A DNA stretch of 64,000 bases from Rhizophagus clarus (taxonomy: Eukaryota; Glomeromycota; Glomeromycetes; Glomerales; Glomeraceae), in assembly GCA_015698045.1 (NCBI GenBank), contig BLAL01000307.1, positions 62,001 to 126,000 on the forward strand, written 5' to 3'. Position 1 is the stretch's first letter, and the number at the start of each line of letters is the position of its first letter. Shown here piece after piece: positions 50,819 through 61,119 of this stretch. Both the position numbers and the translations under genes were made by a program. Below the pieces are notes generated by a model. The model made no database searches. It was not told the DNA's origin and saw only the letters and a list, made by a program, of their open reading frames with translations.

Positions 50819-51215
50819 ATGGTAAATATTAGATCCAAGGAATTTTCGGCTAAAAACACTTATTCATTTGTTCAATTTTATTTCTTAGAATATAATCCTT
50901 TTAGGGAAAATTATCAAAAATTAATTAATTACGATTTTCATAATTATAAGGAATTTGACAAATCAATCGCATTATTAAACCATTATAATCTACCACAAAA
51001 CCAAGTTAATTTTATATTGCATAGCTGTTTTATTTAAAATGAACAAAAGGCCAATTGTTTTTTTAATCTCAAAATAGTTATTTAGGATGTTCTTTTCACA
51101 ATCGATCATAGAGGCCATGGATAAATCGAATGTTGCAGACATTTTAGGAATTCCATCGAATCGTATTTCTAAGTATTATATTAGCACTAGAATGGGTAGG
51201 CAAATAAAAAAATAA
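50819..51215 (+). CDS. Right-arm copy of the two-exon small gene
   Basis: Exons 50819-51004 and 51078-51215 have the same junctions and product as the left copy. The 73-bp intron has a T-rich 3' half ending CTCAAAATAG. Confidence 0.4.
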
Positions 51216-51952
51216 CTTATCCATTTAAAGTTTTATTTTATTTTTTATTTTTTTTAAAAAAAAAATTTTAATACATTTCTAGAAATTCCTATAAGTAGTA
51301 ATGCCAGCCTCTATATATCAGCTATATAATAACTTTATACTTTCTATAACGAACGGTCATGTGATTATAAAGTAGTCCAGGCCAATTTTATAGTGCTGGC
51401 CAGAATTACTAGTAATTTTTTCAAAAATTTATGTTAAAAGAAATTATAATTTTGGCCAGCATTACAAATTTGGCCTAAATTACCTATAAAGAAAACTAGT
51501 TTGGTATATTATATAACAAATTAACTATATACCGAACTAAACCTCCTGGAACAGAGGGTTCATTATATCTAGAGTTGACTGTATATAAAATGCTATTAAC
51601 TTATCAAAATGTTTTGTAAAATCTTAATTTATAAAAAATCAGGTGCCAACTAATATGCAACATATATACTATATATCTCATAGAAGACGAAGTTCTCTGA
51701 GATAACACATATTTTTAGTTGAAAAATTAACACTGCTTGTATGTATTATGTGTTACATTATATAAATGCTTAAATTCCTATAAACATTGTCAATTTTGTG
51801 AAAATTTCATTTATTTTATTTTAAAGTTAAATAACTCAACGAATTTGAATATGCAACACTCCTAAAAAAATGTTCTAAATATGTTTAAAGTGTTATTTTA
51901 AAGTTATTAGGGTAGTTTTCTGCCGAGCATAAGCCTACTATTGAGTGATGAA

Positions 51953-52228
51953 TTAGAATAAAATTATTATTATCGTTATTATTATTATTGCCTCTGCATT
52001 TTGAATAATTAGACTAATTAGTTCAATATTTCTAATTCTTAATAGTTTAAAGGAAATTTGTACCCACCAAGTAAGTACTTCTATTTTACCTACACCATTG
52101 TTACTATCACAATCATAAATACAAGGATGTTCATCATCACGACGAAGATTGTAAGTTTCAGATGGATAGCAGAATCCAGTTACGCAGGAAGTTATAATGA
52201 AGAAGATAAAAATTAAAATAAAATTCAT
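51953..52228 (-). CDS. Right-arm copy of the secreted-protein candidate
   Basis: The frame, signal peptide and Cys spacing are identical to the left copy at 15177-15452. The same doubt about the 3' end applies. Confidence 0.4.
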   Translation of the reverse strand: MNFILIFIFFIITSCVTGFCYPSETYNLRRDDEHPCIYDCDSNNGVGKIEVLTWWVQISFKLLRIRNIELISLIIQNAEAIIIITIIIILF

Positions 52229-53247
52229 GGTTATAAAATATTTTAATGCTTAATTATTTGTGAGAATTAGTATGTATGGTATTTATTTATAAGTTATTCA
52301 AAAATATTTTTTAAATCATTTAAAAAATCGCCAATTCATATATATTGTATTTATCTTATTTTACAGCTGCACAATTTGTAGTGCTTAGACATGGCTTATT
52401 ATTAAGAAAAATACCAACTCGGGTGTGAAACTGATTAGAAAAATTTTAAACTGGTTACTTATCAGTTATCTTAACGGATTGTATAATAAATATAAAATGA
52501 AAACATATAATTTGTTGATACGAACTCCACCTTTTCTTATAATCTTTTATTGGGCAATATTTGGTATAAGTTACTTTTCCAGTTTTTTTATTTTTCATAC
52601 ATTTTTCGCACAATGTTTTAATGATTTTAATTAGAAATTCTTTTACTAGCTATTGCGTAAATTTGGACATATCTGATATTAATCATCGCTTTCGTTAAAA
52701 AGATCAATTAAATTATTAATCAAGGAATTTTTAAGTGTTTGGAAGAAAAAATACTATCAGCGAAGGAAAGAAACGTTTACGATGATAAGGTAAAATCGTT
52801 AGATTTATCGTGAAAACAATCTTAATAAAACATTTACTGTGATTATATAAAATCGTACATAATTATCGGTCCTCAAAAATGAAATATTGATTTATAAATC
52901 ATCATAATTATATTCCACTTATCGTTGATTTATCCCTTAATTAATCAGAAAATTACGTGCAAATTTGTGCGCAAATTGATATTTTTTAAAATGCAAAGAA
53001 TCTAAAATCATTCACATTATTTGTGCTTATGTTGTAATAACTATAGGCTATACACAGAAAAAAAGAAAAATTTCCATAAATTGCCAATTCAAGGACATGT
53101 GATTACACGTCATCAAAAAGATGAACTCTGTTATTGATATTCTGATTGAAGATAAACGAACTGTGATTTTTGGTATTACGGACTAGGTTCGTCAGTTTCG
53201 GTTTTGATTTTGGTTTCAGCAACACATTAAGATGGTGAATGATTACT

Positions 53248-53868
53248 TCATAAGAAGGACAGGTCCATTGATTTCAGTATTCTCCACATATCACTTATAA
53301 ATTTATTTCTAGGCTCTTTCGACCACATGTAAAGAAAAATATAATCATTGTTATCGTTGTCTTTTAAAGATTCTTTTGAGCACTTTTTATTTTCATCTCC
53401 TGTTAGAATTGCATTAAACAAAATATTATCATTTTAAAATATCTGCAAAAAATGTAACTTTGTCTTTATTGTTCGAATACAAACCTTCGATAAAATAAGC
53501 AACAAATGTATTTGAGGCGCAGAAAATTAACGTAAGGAAACCTACTAATCTAGTGTAACCTGAATGAAATGGCTGGTATTACGCAACTAGACTGAAATTA
53601 AGTGTGGCGTAAATGTAACAGTGTTAGCATACATAAAAAAAAGTAATATACGACTTACTTTATGATTATACGTTTGTTTCCTTAATAGGAAAATGCAGCT
53701 CGACCATGTTCTAAATCTTTCCCAATTTAATAATGCCTTAAGACAATTTAGGCTGCACGGGAAATTATAAGTTTGATCTGAAATTAAGTATGCATAAAAT
53801 TTTTTCCACTTTGGATAGTGTGTAAAATAAAAATTTTGATTGTATTTTCTATAATTGGTTTGTGTCGT
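53248..53868 (-). pseudogene. Right-arm copy of the small three-exon gene
   Basis: Exons 53659-53868, 53485-53572 and 53248-53399 mirror the left copy with all splice sites kept. The first codon is ACG instead of ATG. Arg11 (CGA in the left copy) is CAA, and a GCG codon near the end of exon 1 is ACG. With no other in-frame start in exon 1, translation would need a non-ATG start or another first exon. Confidence 0.4.
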
Positions 53869-54479
53869 GTATAATATGTATAATCAAAGCGAAATCAAAA
53901 TGTACGTCATCATGCATTATATTAATAACATGGGTGATAATACATCTATAAGTAATCATGTGAAAGTAATCTTTTACTTTATTGTAAAAAGGTATTCGAG
54001 TAATGATAGCTGATTTCTTTGATTTTTAAATATGCGGTCATTTTCAATGCATAATATACAAATAAATTTAGCAGGCAAGGTTACGCCTTTACTTTGTGAC
54101 ATCATCGTATTTGATGTATCTGATTGTATTTAATTTATTTGTCAGATTACAAAATTTTTTCTTATTATCATTCTTAAAGCGTAGCTATTGTTCGGAAATG
54201 TTTGATAAAAATAAATCATTATAATTCCTAAATTTGCAATGCATATCTGCATGTCGGTATAGCCAACTTACTTCCGAATTTACTCGGTACACTTCTTTTG
54301 ACCCATAATCATAAATTTATTTTTTGCTATCATTTTTCAATAAAATCTTTTATTTCAGAGTTATTTTTTCTTAAAAAAGTCATATATAAAAGATTGTGTG
54401 AAGAAAGAATATTTATTTGGAGATGTGCAGCGTTGGATTAAGTATATTGCAATTTGATCTGCAAATTTTTTACAAGCCA

Positions 54480-54534
54480 CTACACGTGACTGAAGTCACG
54501 TGAAATTTTTCCAAATAATTTTGCTCACCACTGT
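54480..54534 (-). mobile_element. Tc1-like terminus at the right palindrome edge
   Basis: Mirror image of 12871-12925, ending TTTTGCTCACCACTG and followed by TA. Together the two ends have the geometry of terminal inverted repeats with a TA target duplication around a 41.7-kb unit. Confidence 0.6.
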
Positions 54535-55204
54535 ATATTAATTAAATAATAATAAAATTCATTTGTATAAATTTTAAAAGTTATATATATAATTTGTATA
54601 ATAATAATTTAATTTGTATAGCTAATATTTTTCTTTAATAAAAAATAAATATTATATATAATTTACCTATTTTTTATTAATTAATAGTATAATATCTTTA
54701 ATTATAATCAAAAAATTTTTCTTTATTAATAATATGATCCATTTTTTTTATAAATAAAACATTTTTTATTTTTTTTTTAGATAATTAATAGTTATTCAAC
54801 ACTTTGTGCTGAATAACTATTATATTGAATAAATTAAAATTTGATTGGTTGAATATTATAAGCTACCTTATGGATAGCATTAGTTATTCAGCTCGAAATG
54901 CTAAATGAGTGATTTATCTGGTGTCACATAATTATCATTATTTTTCTAAATAAAATGTGCTTCTTTTCAAACTTTTTTTTCTTGCTAAACTTTTAAATTC
55001 TCTTTAAATAATATGTGTCTTTTTTAAACCATTTTTATTTTAATAAATAAAACTTTATAATAAATTTTCTTCTTAACTTTGAATAAACATGTTTTTTTCA
55101 ATGGAAAATACCATGTCTAATAATGTAAATTTGATATTAACATACATTAAAGCATAAATAAATATTATTACATTTAAAACTAATAATAATAAATTTAGTC
55201 TTAT
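54535..55204. other. AT-rich intergenic right of the palindrome
   Basis: No gene seen. Contains a short inverted pair around 54790-54830 (GTTATTCAACACTTTGTGCTGAATAAC). Not homologous to the sequence left of 12871. Confidence 0.55.
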
Positions 55205-56350
55205 TTCAAACCTACAGCTGAAGAACTTACAAAAGTTCAATAAAGTCATATATCATTAAATACAACTAGATGTACTGAAAAGTAGATCAATATTTTGAAT
55301 TCTTAGCAAAGCTATCAAAATGTTGGCTACAATATATATTAAAATCACTTACTTTTAATGAACAAATTGAAAAAGAAATATGTAAATTTATATATAGTGT
55401 TAGGACAAAGAAAGGCAGTCAATATTCATGAACCTTGCTAAAATATGCAGTTGTCTCAATAAGCTGTCACCTAAAAAATTCAATATTACATTGGAATTAT
55501 AATCTTTTAGACAAGAATAATTTTCTCAAACTTTACGTTACTCTTAATGGTACTTTAAAAGAAATGAAAAGATTAGGTATAGGTGCTGCAAAGCTATATG
55601 AAAGCTTAACAAGTAGGAAAGTAAAACTTATTCTCTGCCATAATGCTACATTCCTTAATGAACTTAAAGGATTACTCAGGAGAGTTTTTTTATGGATTTG
55701 TCTGCTAGGATGTTCATGAGATGGCGAATATCATAATTTACTAGTTGATTAATTTGAAGATACAGAAAAAGGACTTATTTTTAAAAAGTTTTATCAAAAA
55801 AATGATCAAGATGGATTAGAAAAAAGTCAATTTACCTTTGAAATACCATTTTCATCAGATATTAAAGGTAAAGTTGAACCTAATGCAGATATTCATAAGT
55901 ATATTTAATAAGACCTTCAAATTGTAAAACTAAAGAATTCTATCTGGGTATTTTAACAAATCTGTCAGGTAAACTACTTTCCATTTTAATTATTTTTTAT
56001 TTTAAATTAAAAATAAACTAATTCTCTATTGATTTTTTAAGCAATTTCCAAAGGAAAATGGTATGATAATTGTCCTCTTAATAAAAAGCAGATTAGAGAA
56101 ATGTTTCAGAAATATGTTTTGTATGTAAAATTGATATATCTGGAAGGAATATCTTTAATCATTCTAGAAGAAGTACATCAATTCAGTCAATATTTAATGC
56201 TGGTAATGAAGAAGTTGAAACAATAGCAATTTCTGGCCATAATTCATCAGCTGGAGTATGTAATTATTTTAAAGTAACAAAAGAAAAAAAAAGAATTATT
56301 TTCAATTCAGTTATACAGAGATTAACTGACAATAATGATGATGAAAAGCA
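55205..56350 (+). pseudogene. Degenerate Crypton-like tyrosine recombinase
   Basis: Pieces in several frames read as one protein: an N-terminal helical part (EEL...; FNEQIEKEICKFIYSVRTKK), a core (SISCHLKNSILHWNYNLLDK, FLKLYVTLNGTLKEMKRLG, then RRVFLWICLLGC), a middle (GLIFKKFYQKNDQDGLEKSQ), and a C-terminal block with ISGRN, NHSRRS, ISGHNSSAG and CNYFK. The last block carries the H-x-x-R, GH and Tyr residues of tyrosine recombinases. The domain style is that of Crypton-derived DUF3504 proteins, which are numerous in mycorrhizal fungi. Stops near 55430 and 55717, others in the middle, and frame changes near 55910-56130 make it non-functional. Confidence 0.7.
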
Positions 56351-56509
56351 GGAAAACAATGAGATATTTAGCATTTTTATTATAATATATTTAAGAATTC
56401 GCATATTTATTGACCTTAATATTTTATAATTACTTAATAAGTTATTGCAAGAATATTCTGAAATAAATATAATTAACACTGATGAAAATGATAATGAAAA
56501 GTAGGAATT
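56349..56509. repeat. Crypton 3' segment, first copy
   Basis: AGGAAAACAATGAGATATTT then AGCATTTTTATTATAATATA... to GAAATAAATATAATTAA. The same order recurs at 57976-58160 with moderate divergence, on the far side of the 1.46-kb element. Confidence 0.6.
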
Positions 56510-56771
56510 AAAGATGGGTCCTCAATTGATTTCCAAAATCCACAATATTGCGGGTTTTGGAAATCAATTGCGCTTAGTAATTCGCAAACCCGCAAATAAT
56601 TCGCAAACCTGCAAATAATCTGCAAATCCGCAAATAATCTGCAAACCCGTAAATAATTTATAGTACCGCAAATAATCCGCAAATCTGCAAACCCGCAAAT
56701 AATCTGCAAATCCGTATAGTATCGCAAATAATCTGCAAATCTGCAAATAATTTACATTATCGCAAATTTGC

Positions 56772-57092
56772 GAATAAGTGGACAAAATTGTCCACTTTTA
56801 GTATATAAATAAATTTGGTTATATTTAATTGCGAAGATTAAATTAACATGATTCATAAGTTTACAAAATGGACAAAATTGTCCAGAGACGGAAAAAAAAA
56901 GTGAAAAAAAAAGTGGACAAAGTTGTCCAGACGAAAAAAAAAGCGAAAAAAAAGTGGACAAAATTGTTCAGACAAAAAAAAAAAGTGAAGTAAAAATGGA
57001 CAAAGTTGTCCAGAAACGAAAAAAAAAAGACAAAGTCGAAAAAAAAAGTGGACAAAGTTGTCCAGAGACGAAAAAAAGTGGACAAAGTTGTC
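56772..57092. repeat. GGACAA..TTGTCC minisatellite
   Basis: Seven or eight occurrences of a GTGGACAAAGTTGTCCAGAG-like core (near 56777, 56868, 56914, 56956, 56997, 57049 and 57077), separated by 15-40 bp of A-rich sequence with CGAAAAAAAAAG. The core is itself an imperfect palindrome. Several overlapping short frames here are by-products of the repeat. Confidence 0.75.
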
Positions 57093-57097
57093 CAAAA

Positions 57098-57391
57098 CTA
57101 AAAAATAGACAGAAACAAAATAAAGGGGAAGGGGACAAAATTATCATATACCTTATCGATAAATGTAAAATTTGACAACAATTCCTCCAGATCAAAATAT
57201 ATACGACCTTCATTTTTTTTATATGACATTCTTACTCTATCTTGCTCAAAAGTACACGAATCAATTTTTTTATCCGTTTTTGTCCAAACAAGAGAAAGTG
57301 CTGTTGAAATTAAGCTTTCATCGTCGTCGGGTAAATAAACTTTTTTCTCGCGAATTTTTGAATTGAGAACTGAACAGGGTGTTTTTGACAT
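57098..57391 (-). CDS. Short ORF inside the 1.46-kb element, unrecognised
   Basis: ATG at 57391 reads MSKTPCSVLNSKIREKKVYL, then PDDDESLISTALSLVWTKTD, and ends in hydrophobic sequence at 57098 next to the minisatellite. About 85 residues look protein-like; the last ten probably do not. No motif was recognised. It could be a captured host exon or a small element-encoded protein. Confidence 0.3.
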   Translation of the reverse strand: MSKTPCSVLNSKIREKKVYLPDDDESLISTALSLVWTKTDKKIDSCTFEQDRVRMSYKKNEGRIYFDLEELLSNFTFIDKVYDNFVPFPFILFLSIF

Positions 57392-57975
57392 TTCTAATAT
57401 ATTTATTCAATATTTTAAAAGCTGATACTTTATTTTTTATTTTTAAAATGAAGAGGGAAGAAAGCAATTGGGGTACTAAAAACTGTAAAAACTGATATTT
57501 ATTTAATTGATCAAATAATAACATTTGATAACGCGATTGTTTTGATACATAATTGTATATTGTGATACGTTTGATAGAATGAGTTTTGATACAATGATAT
57601 ATATAATTGTTAAAATAATGTATTGATTATGGCTGAATAATCTGATATATTATTATTATTTTAATTGGATTTTGGAAATAATATTCCCATATTCTGGCGA
57701 GAAAATTTTTTTTTCGCTTCGGTGGGAATATTTTACAAAAACAAATGATCATGTGAAGATGATCTACAGTCAATCATAATTTTTGAGATTATTCGGATTA
57801 TTTGCAGATTATTTGCAGATTTGCGGATTATTTGCAGATTTGCAGATTATTTGCGGATTTGCGAATTATTTGCGATTACGGATTTGCGAATAATTATTCT
57901 TCAAAATCCGCAATGTTCCGCAATATTGCAAATCGCAATTAATCCGCAATTAGGGTATTGCGGACACATCTTTAG

Positions 57976-58160
57976 TAGGAAGACAATAAAGTATTTAGCA
58001 TTTTTATTATAATATATTTAAGAATTTAAGAATTTACATATTAATTTTAGTTTAATATTTTATAGTTACCTCATGGTTTTAACAAAACTTCACAATTATT
58101 AAACAAAAAAAATAAAAGGCCATTGTAAGAATGTTTTGAAATAAATGTAATTAATAAGAA
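57976..58160. repeat. Crypton 3' segment, second copy
   Basis: AGGAAGACAATAAAGTATTT then AGCATTTTTATTATAATATA... to GAAATAAATGTAATTAA; second copy of 56349-56509. No target-site duplication of this length is known for DNA transposons, so a prior tandem duplication is more likely. Confidence 0.55.
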
Positions 58161-58926
58161 GAAAAAAAGAAAGGATGAAAAGATAATTATAAAAAAAGAA
58201 AAGGGTGAAAAGACAACTATTATAAATCATTATTATAAATATTGCTTCATTCATAATTAATAATATTTCAATGTAATACTGCAAGTAAATGCAATAATAA
58301 ATATTGCCTGATATACAATTTTATTGCCTGATACACAATTTTTTGCCTGATACATGATTTTAATGCCTGATATAAGATTTACAATAGTCATCAACAATTA
58401 TAAGAAAATCACGGGATGCTGGATAAATAGCAATTATTAAGTAAAAACTATTTTTTGAATAATATAAAAAAAAGTTGAATACACTTTAAAAAACATTAAC
58501 TTTATTTTTTTCAATATAATAAATATATATATTAACAGATTTTTATTTAACTATAAAAATATTTAGACAATATTAATAAAAGACTAATATACCAAAAAAT
58601 AAATTTATTTATACATTTTATATATTATTTTAATTTTTATTATTTGAAAATTTTTTTTTAAGTTTTCTTATTAAACTTTTCTTTTTTCTTAAAATAAAAT
58701 AGATTTTTTTAAAATAGGTTTATAATAATATTTCTATAAATACATTTTTTTTAGAATTATAGTAAAAAAATAATAAAATATGCACTTAAAAAAGAAGTAT
58801 ATCTATAAAAAATAAAATATTAAAAGTTTTTATAAGTTGAAATTCAAGTCTACTGTATACTTAGTGAGAATTTATATAATATGTATATTTATAAAAATAT
58901 ACTTATGAAGATATTATTGTAGTTAA
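58161..58926. other. AT-rich intergenic, simple repeat
   Basis: Contains four imperfect repeats of TTGCCTGATAYACAATTTT near 58308-58380. The rest is A/T-rich without a gene. Confidence 0.5.
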
Positions 58927-60456
58927 AGTTGCCTGCTGAAACTCCTTTGACCCAATGCTGAAAGTCAAAACTCCTTACATAGTGCCAAAATGCTAAAACG
59001 TCAAAATGCCAAAATGCCAAAACTGCCAAAACTACTAAAACTACTAATAATCAATAATGTTTCAGCATAATTTCATGTAAAAACTTACAAGAAAAAGAAA
59101 AAAATATTATTAAAACGTAAATAAAAAATAAATAAATAAAAAGAAACTTCCTCATTACCTTTTATTCAAAGATCAGTTTGTATAATTTGTCTGGCAATAT
59201 TTACAATAAAAGAAAAAATTAATATTAAAAATATTATTAAAAAAACACAAATTTTCTTCTATTTACCTTTTCAAAGACCAGTTCGTATATAGCAATACGT
59301 CTAGTATTCTTACAATAAAAGAAAAAAAAGTAACGTTAGTAATGTTACTAAAGAAAAACATGAAACTCTCTCTTTCCCATTTACCTTTTATTAATGTTCA
59401 GTTTGTGTATAATAATACATCTGGCATTTCTATAATAAAAAAAAAAAAAGTAATATTAGTATGTAACGTTACTAAAAAAAAATATGAAACTCCTACTTTC
59501 CTATTTACCTTTCATTAATGTCCCGTTCATGTATAGTAATACATCTGATGACGTTCCTATAATAAAAGAAAAAAAGTAACATTAGTAATGTTACTAAAGA
59601 AAAACATAAAACTTCTCTTTTTCCATTTACCTTTCATTAATATCCAGTTCATGTATAGTAATACGTCTGGTATTTTTACAATAAAAAAAAGTAACATTAA
59701 TAATATTACTAAAGAAAAACATAAAACTCTCTTTTTCTATTTATCTTTTATTAATGTCCAGTTCATGTATAGTAATACATTTGGCATTTCTATAATAAAA
59801 GAAAAAAAGTAACATTAGTAATGTTACTAAAAAAAACATAAAACTCTCCTTTCCCATTTACTTTTCATTAATATTCAGTTCATATATAGTAATACGTCTG
59901 GCGTTCTTATAATAAAAGAAAAAAAGTAACATTAATAAATGTTACTAAAAAAAAAAATAAACTTGAAACTCCCCTTTCCAATTTACCTTTCACTAAAGTT
60001 CAGTTTGTATATAGTAATTCATCCAGTAATACCTATAATAAAAAAAAAATTGTAATGTGAATCACATTACTAAAAAGAAGTATCCCCTATTAATACCTCC
60101 ACTTAAAAGTCCAGTTTGTAATTTCGTCTGACGTTCCTACAAAAAGAAGAAAGAAATGTTAGAGACGTTTCTTTATTTGCCAACTTGCTTTATGTATAAG
60201 TCCAGTCCAGCATCCTAAAAATAAAAGATTTCCTATAAAAAAAATATCTGATTTGATCTGTGAACCGTAGATACCAAAACTATATATATATCATATGATA
60301 TACTACGCTAAAACGCTAAACAGTTTTAGCAGTTTTGGCAGTTTTGGCAGTTTCAGCATTTCAGTATTTCAGCATTTTTAGGTACTTGCTGAAATCTAGT
60401 TTTAGCAGTTTCACAGTTTTGGCATGCTAAAACTCCCTAGTTTCGGCAAGCAACCT
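58927..60456. mobile_element. 1.5-kb element with TIRs enclosing a splice-bounded array
   Basis: Left end AGTTGCCTGCTGAAACTCC; the right end is the complement of GGTTGCTTGCCGAAACTAGGG (60433-60454). Subterminal GCCAAAACTGCCAAAACTAC repeats (58985-59045) are mirrored by AGTTTTGGCAGTTTTGGCAG at 60322-60350. The middle is the array at 59150-60240. No transposase is present. Confidence 0.6.
59150..60240 (-). repeat. Tandem array with splice-bounded cores (minus strand)
   Basis: Eight to ten units of 109-126 bp begin near 59156, 59265, 59381, 59507, 59626, 59741, 59858, 59983, 60095 and 60185. On the minus strand each has TTTCTTTTATTGTAG (or ATAG), a core with GCCAGACGTATTACTATACA then TGAACTGGACATTAATGAAAG, then GTAAATGGG. 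This is the same acceptor-core-donor order as in the 699-2325 array, and the start of the core (GCCAGACG) is shared. The intron-like part contains the palindrome GTAACATTAGTAATGTTAC. Confidence 0.75.
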
Positions 60457-61119
60457 TAGTTCAAGTTTGGTAAATTATTTGGCTTTTGGTCCTTTTTGAG
60501 ATAAACTGGCAATTAATTTATACTGTTGCCATATAATAAAAATAGAACCATCATCTAAGATAAATTATGATAAATCTAAAAAAGAAAACTGTTGTGATTT
60601 TGGGCTGACTCTGTTAAGTAAAGATGCTGTGTAAGCAGTTAATCATATATCTATGATTGAGTGTTTCACATTTGTAATATTAAAGCTGTTGGTATCTGCT
60701 TGATTCAATTTAAAGTTTATGTATGGCTCCTGAATGTAATGATTGGAACCTCGCTGTGATAATTTATGTGATATCTACTATGTTTACTAGTATCAAAATG
60801 GCCAAAGTGTACATGGTTACACTTATATTACTTAGAGAAATTATTCTCAAAGTATACAAAACAGTTATCTTAATGTGATATCTTCGTATTCAGGGGCCTT
60901 GCTTATGTGTAAATCTGAAGCAAGAAGTAAGTAAAAAATAGTCAAGTTGAAACAACTAAGAGCTATATAACTATTCCTATAATATTATTAAATTTTAAAG
61001 CAATTATCTGGATGTTTCATGAGCAACTGAGCTTGTCTTATCTATATCAAAGTAGATGAAGTAGTAGCGTTATTAATGTTAAGGATATTGGAGAAGTTCA
61101 AAATGCCTGCTATAGAAAC
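60457..61119. other. Intergenic, probable decayed LINE 3' region
   Basis: No frame is convincing. The sequence runs into reverse-transcriptase remnants on the minus strand and may be their decayed C-terminal part. Confidence 0.35.

Larger units (their letters stand above)
35142..54534. repeat. Right arm of giant inverted repeat
   Basis: This is the reverse complement of the left arm without the 3.4-kb transposon. It carries the intact copy of channel gene A and the longer open version of gene B. Differences from the left arm are concentrated in 51.7-54.5 kb (paired with 12.9-15.7 kb). Over the next 14 kb I found only two: a C/T at left 28118 and a one-base homopolymer difference near left 19935. 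Confidence 0.97.
56510..57973. mobile_element. 1.46-kb element with TIRs and subterminal repeats
   Basis: The ends are AAAGATGGGTC (56510-56520) and GACACATCTTT (57963-57973). Inside each end are many short GCAAATAATCCGCAAA-type repeats: 56525-56770 on one side, and their complement at 57785-57950 on the other. The middle holds a GGACAAAGTTGTCC minisatellite and a short minus-strand ORF. No transposase is present, so it would be non-autonomous. It sits between two copies of the Crypton 3' segment. Confidence 0.65.

Noticed and set aside
12871..54534. Whole palindrome as a simple assembly artefact
   Set aside because: The arms differ by scattered point changes, a clean one-arm transposon with TA duplication, and satellite copy number. 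An artefact is not excluded without reads, but a direct fold-back copy would be identical.
56853..57213. Overlapping minus-strand frames rich in Phe/Cys
   Set aside because: They are translations of the GGACAA..TTGTCC minisatellite in several frames.
59588..59812. 74-codon plus-strand frame in the second array
   Set aside because: Spans two repeat units through A/T tracts; no sign of coding selection.
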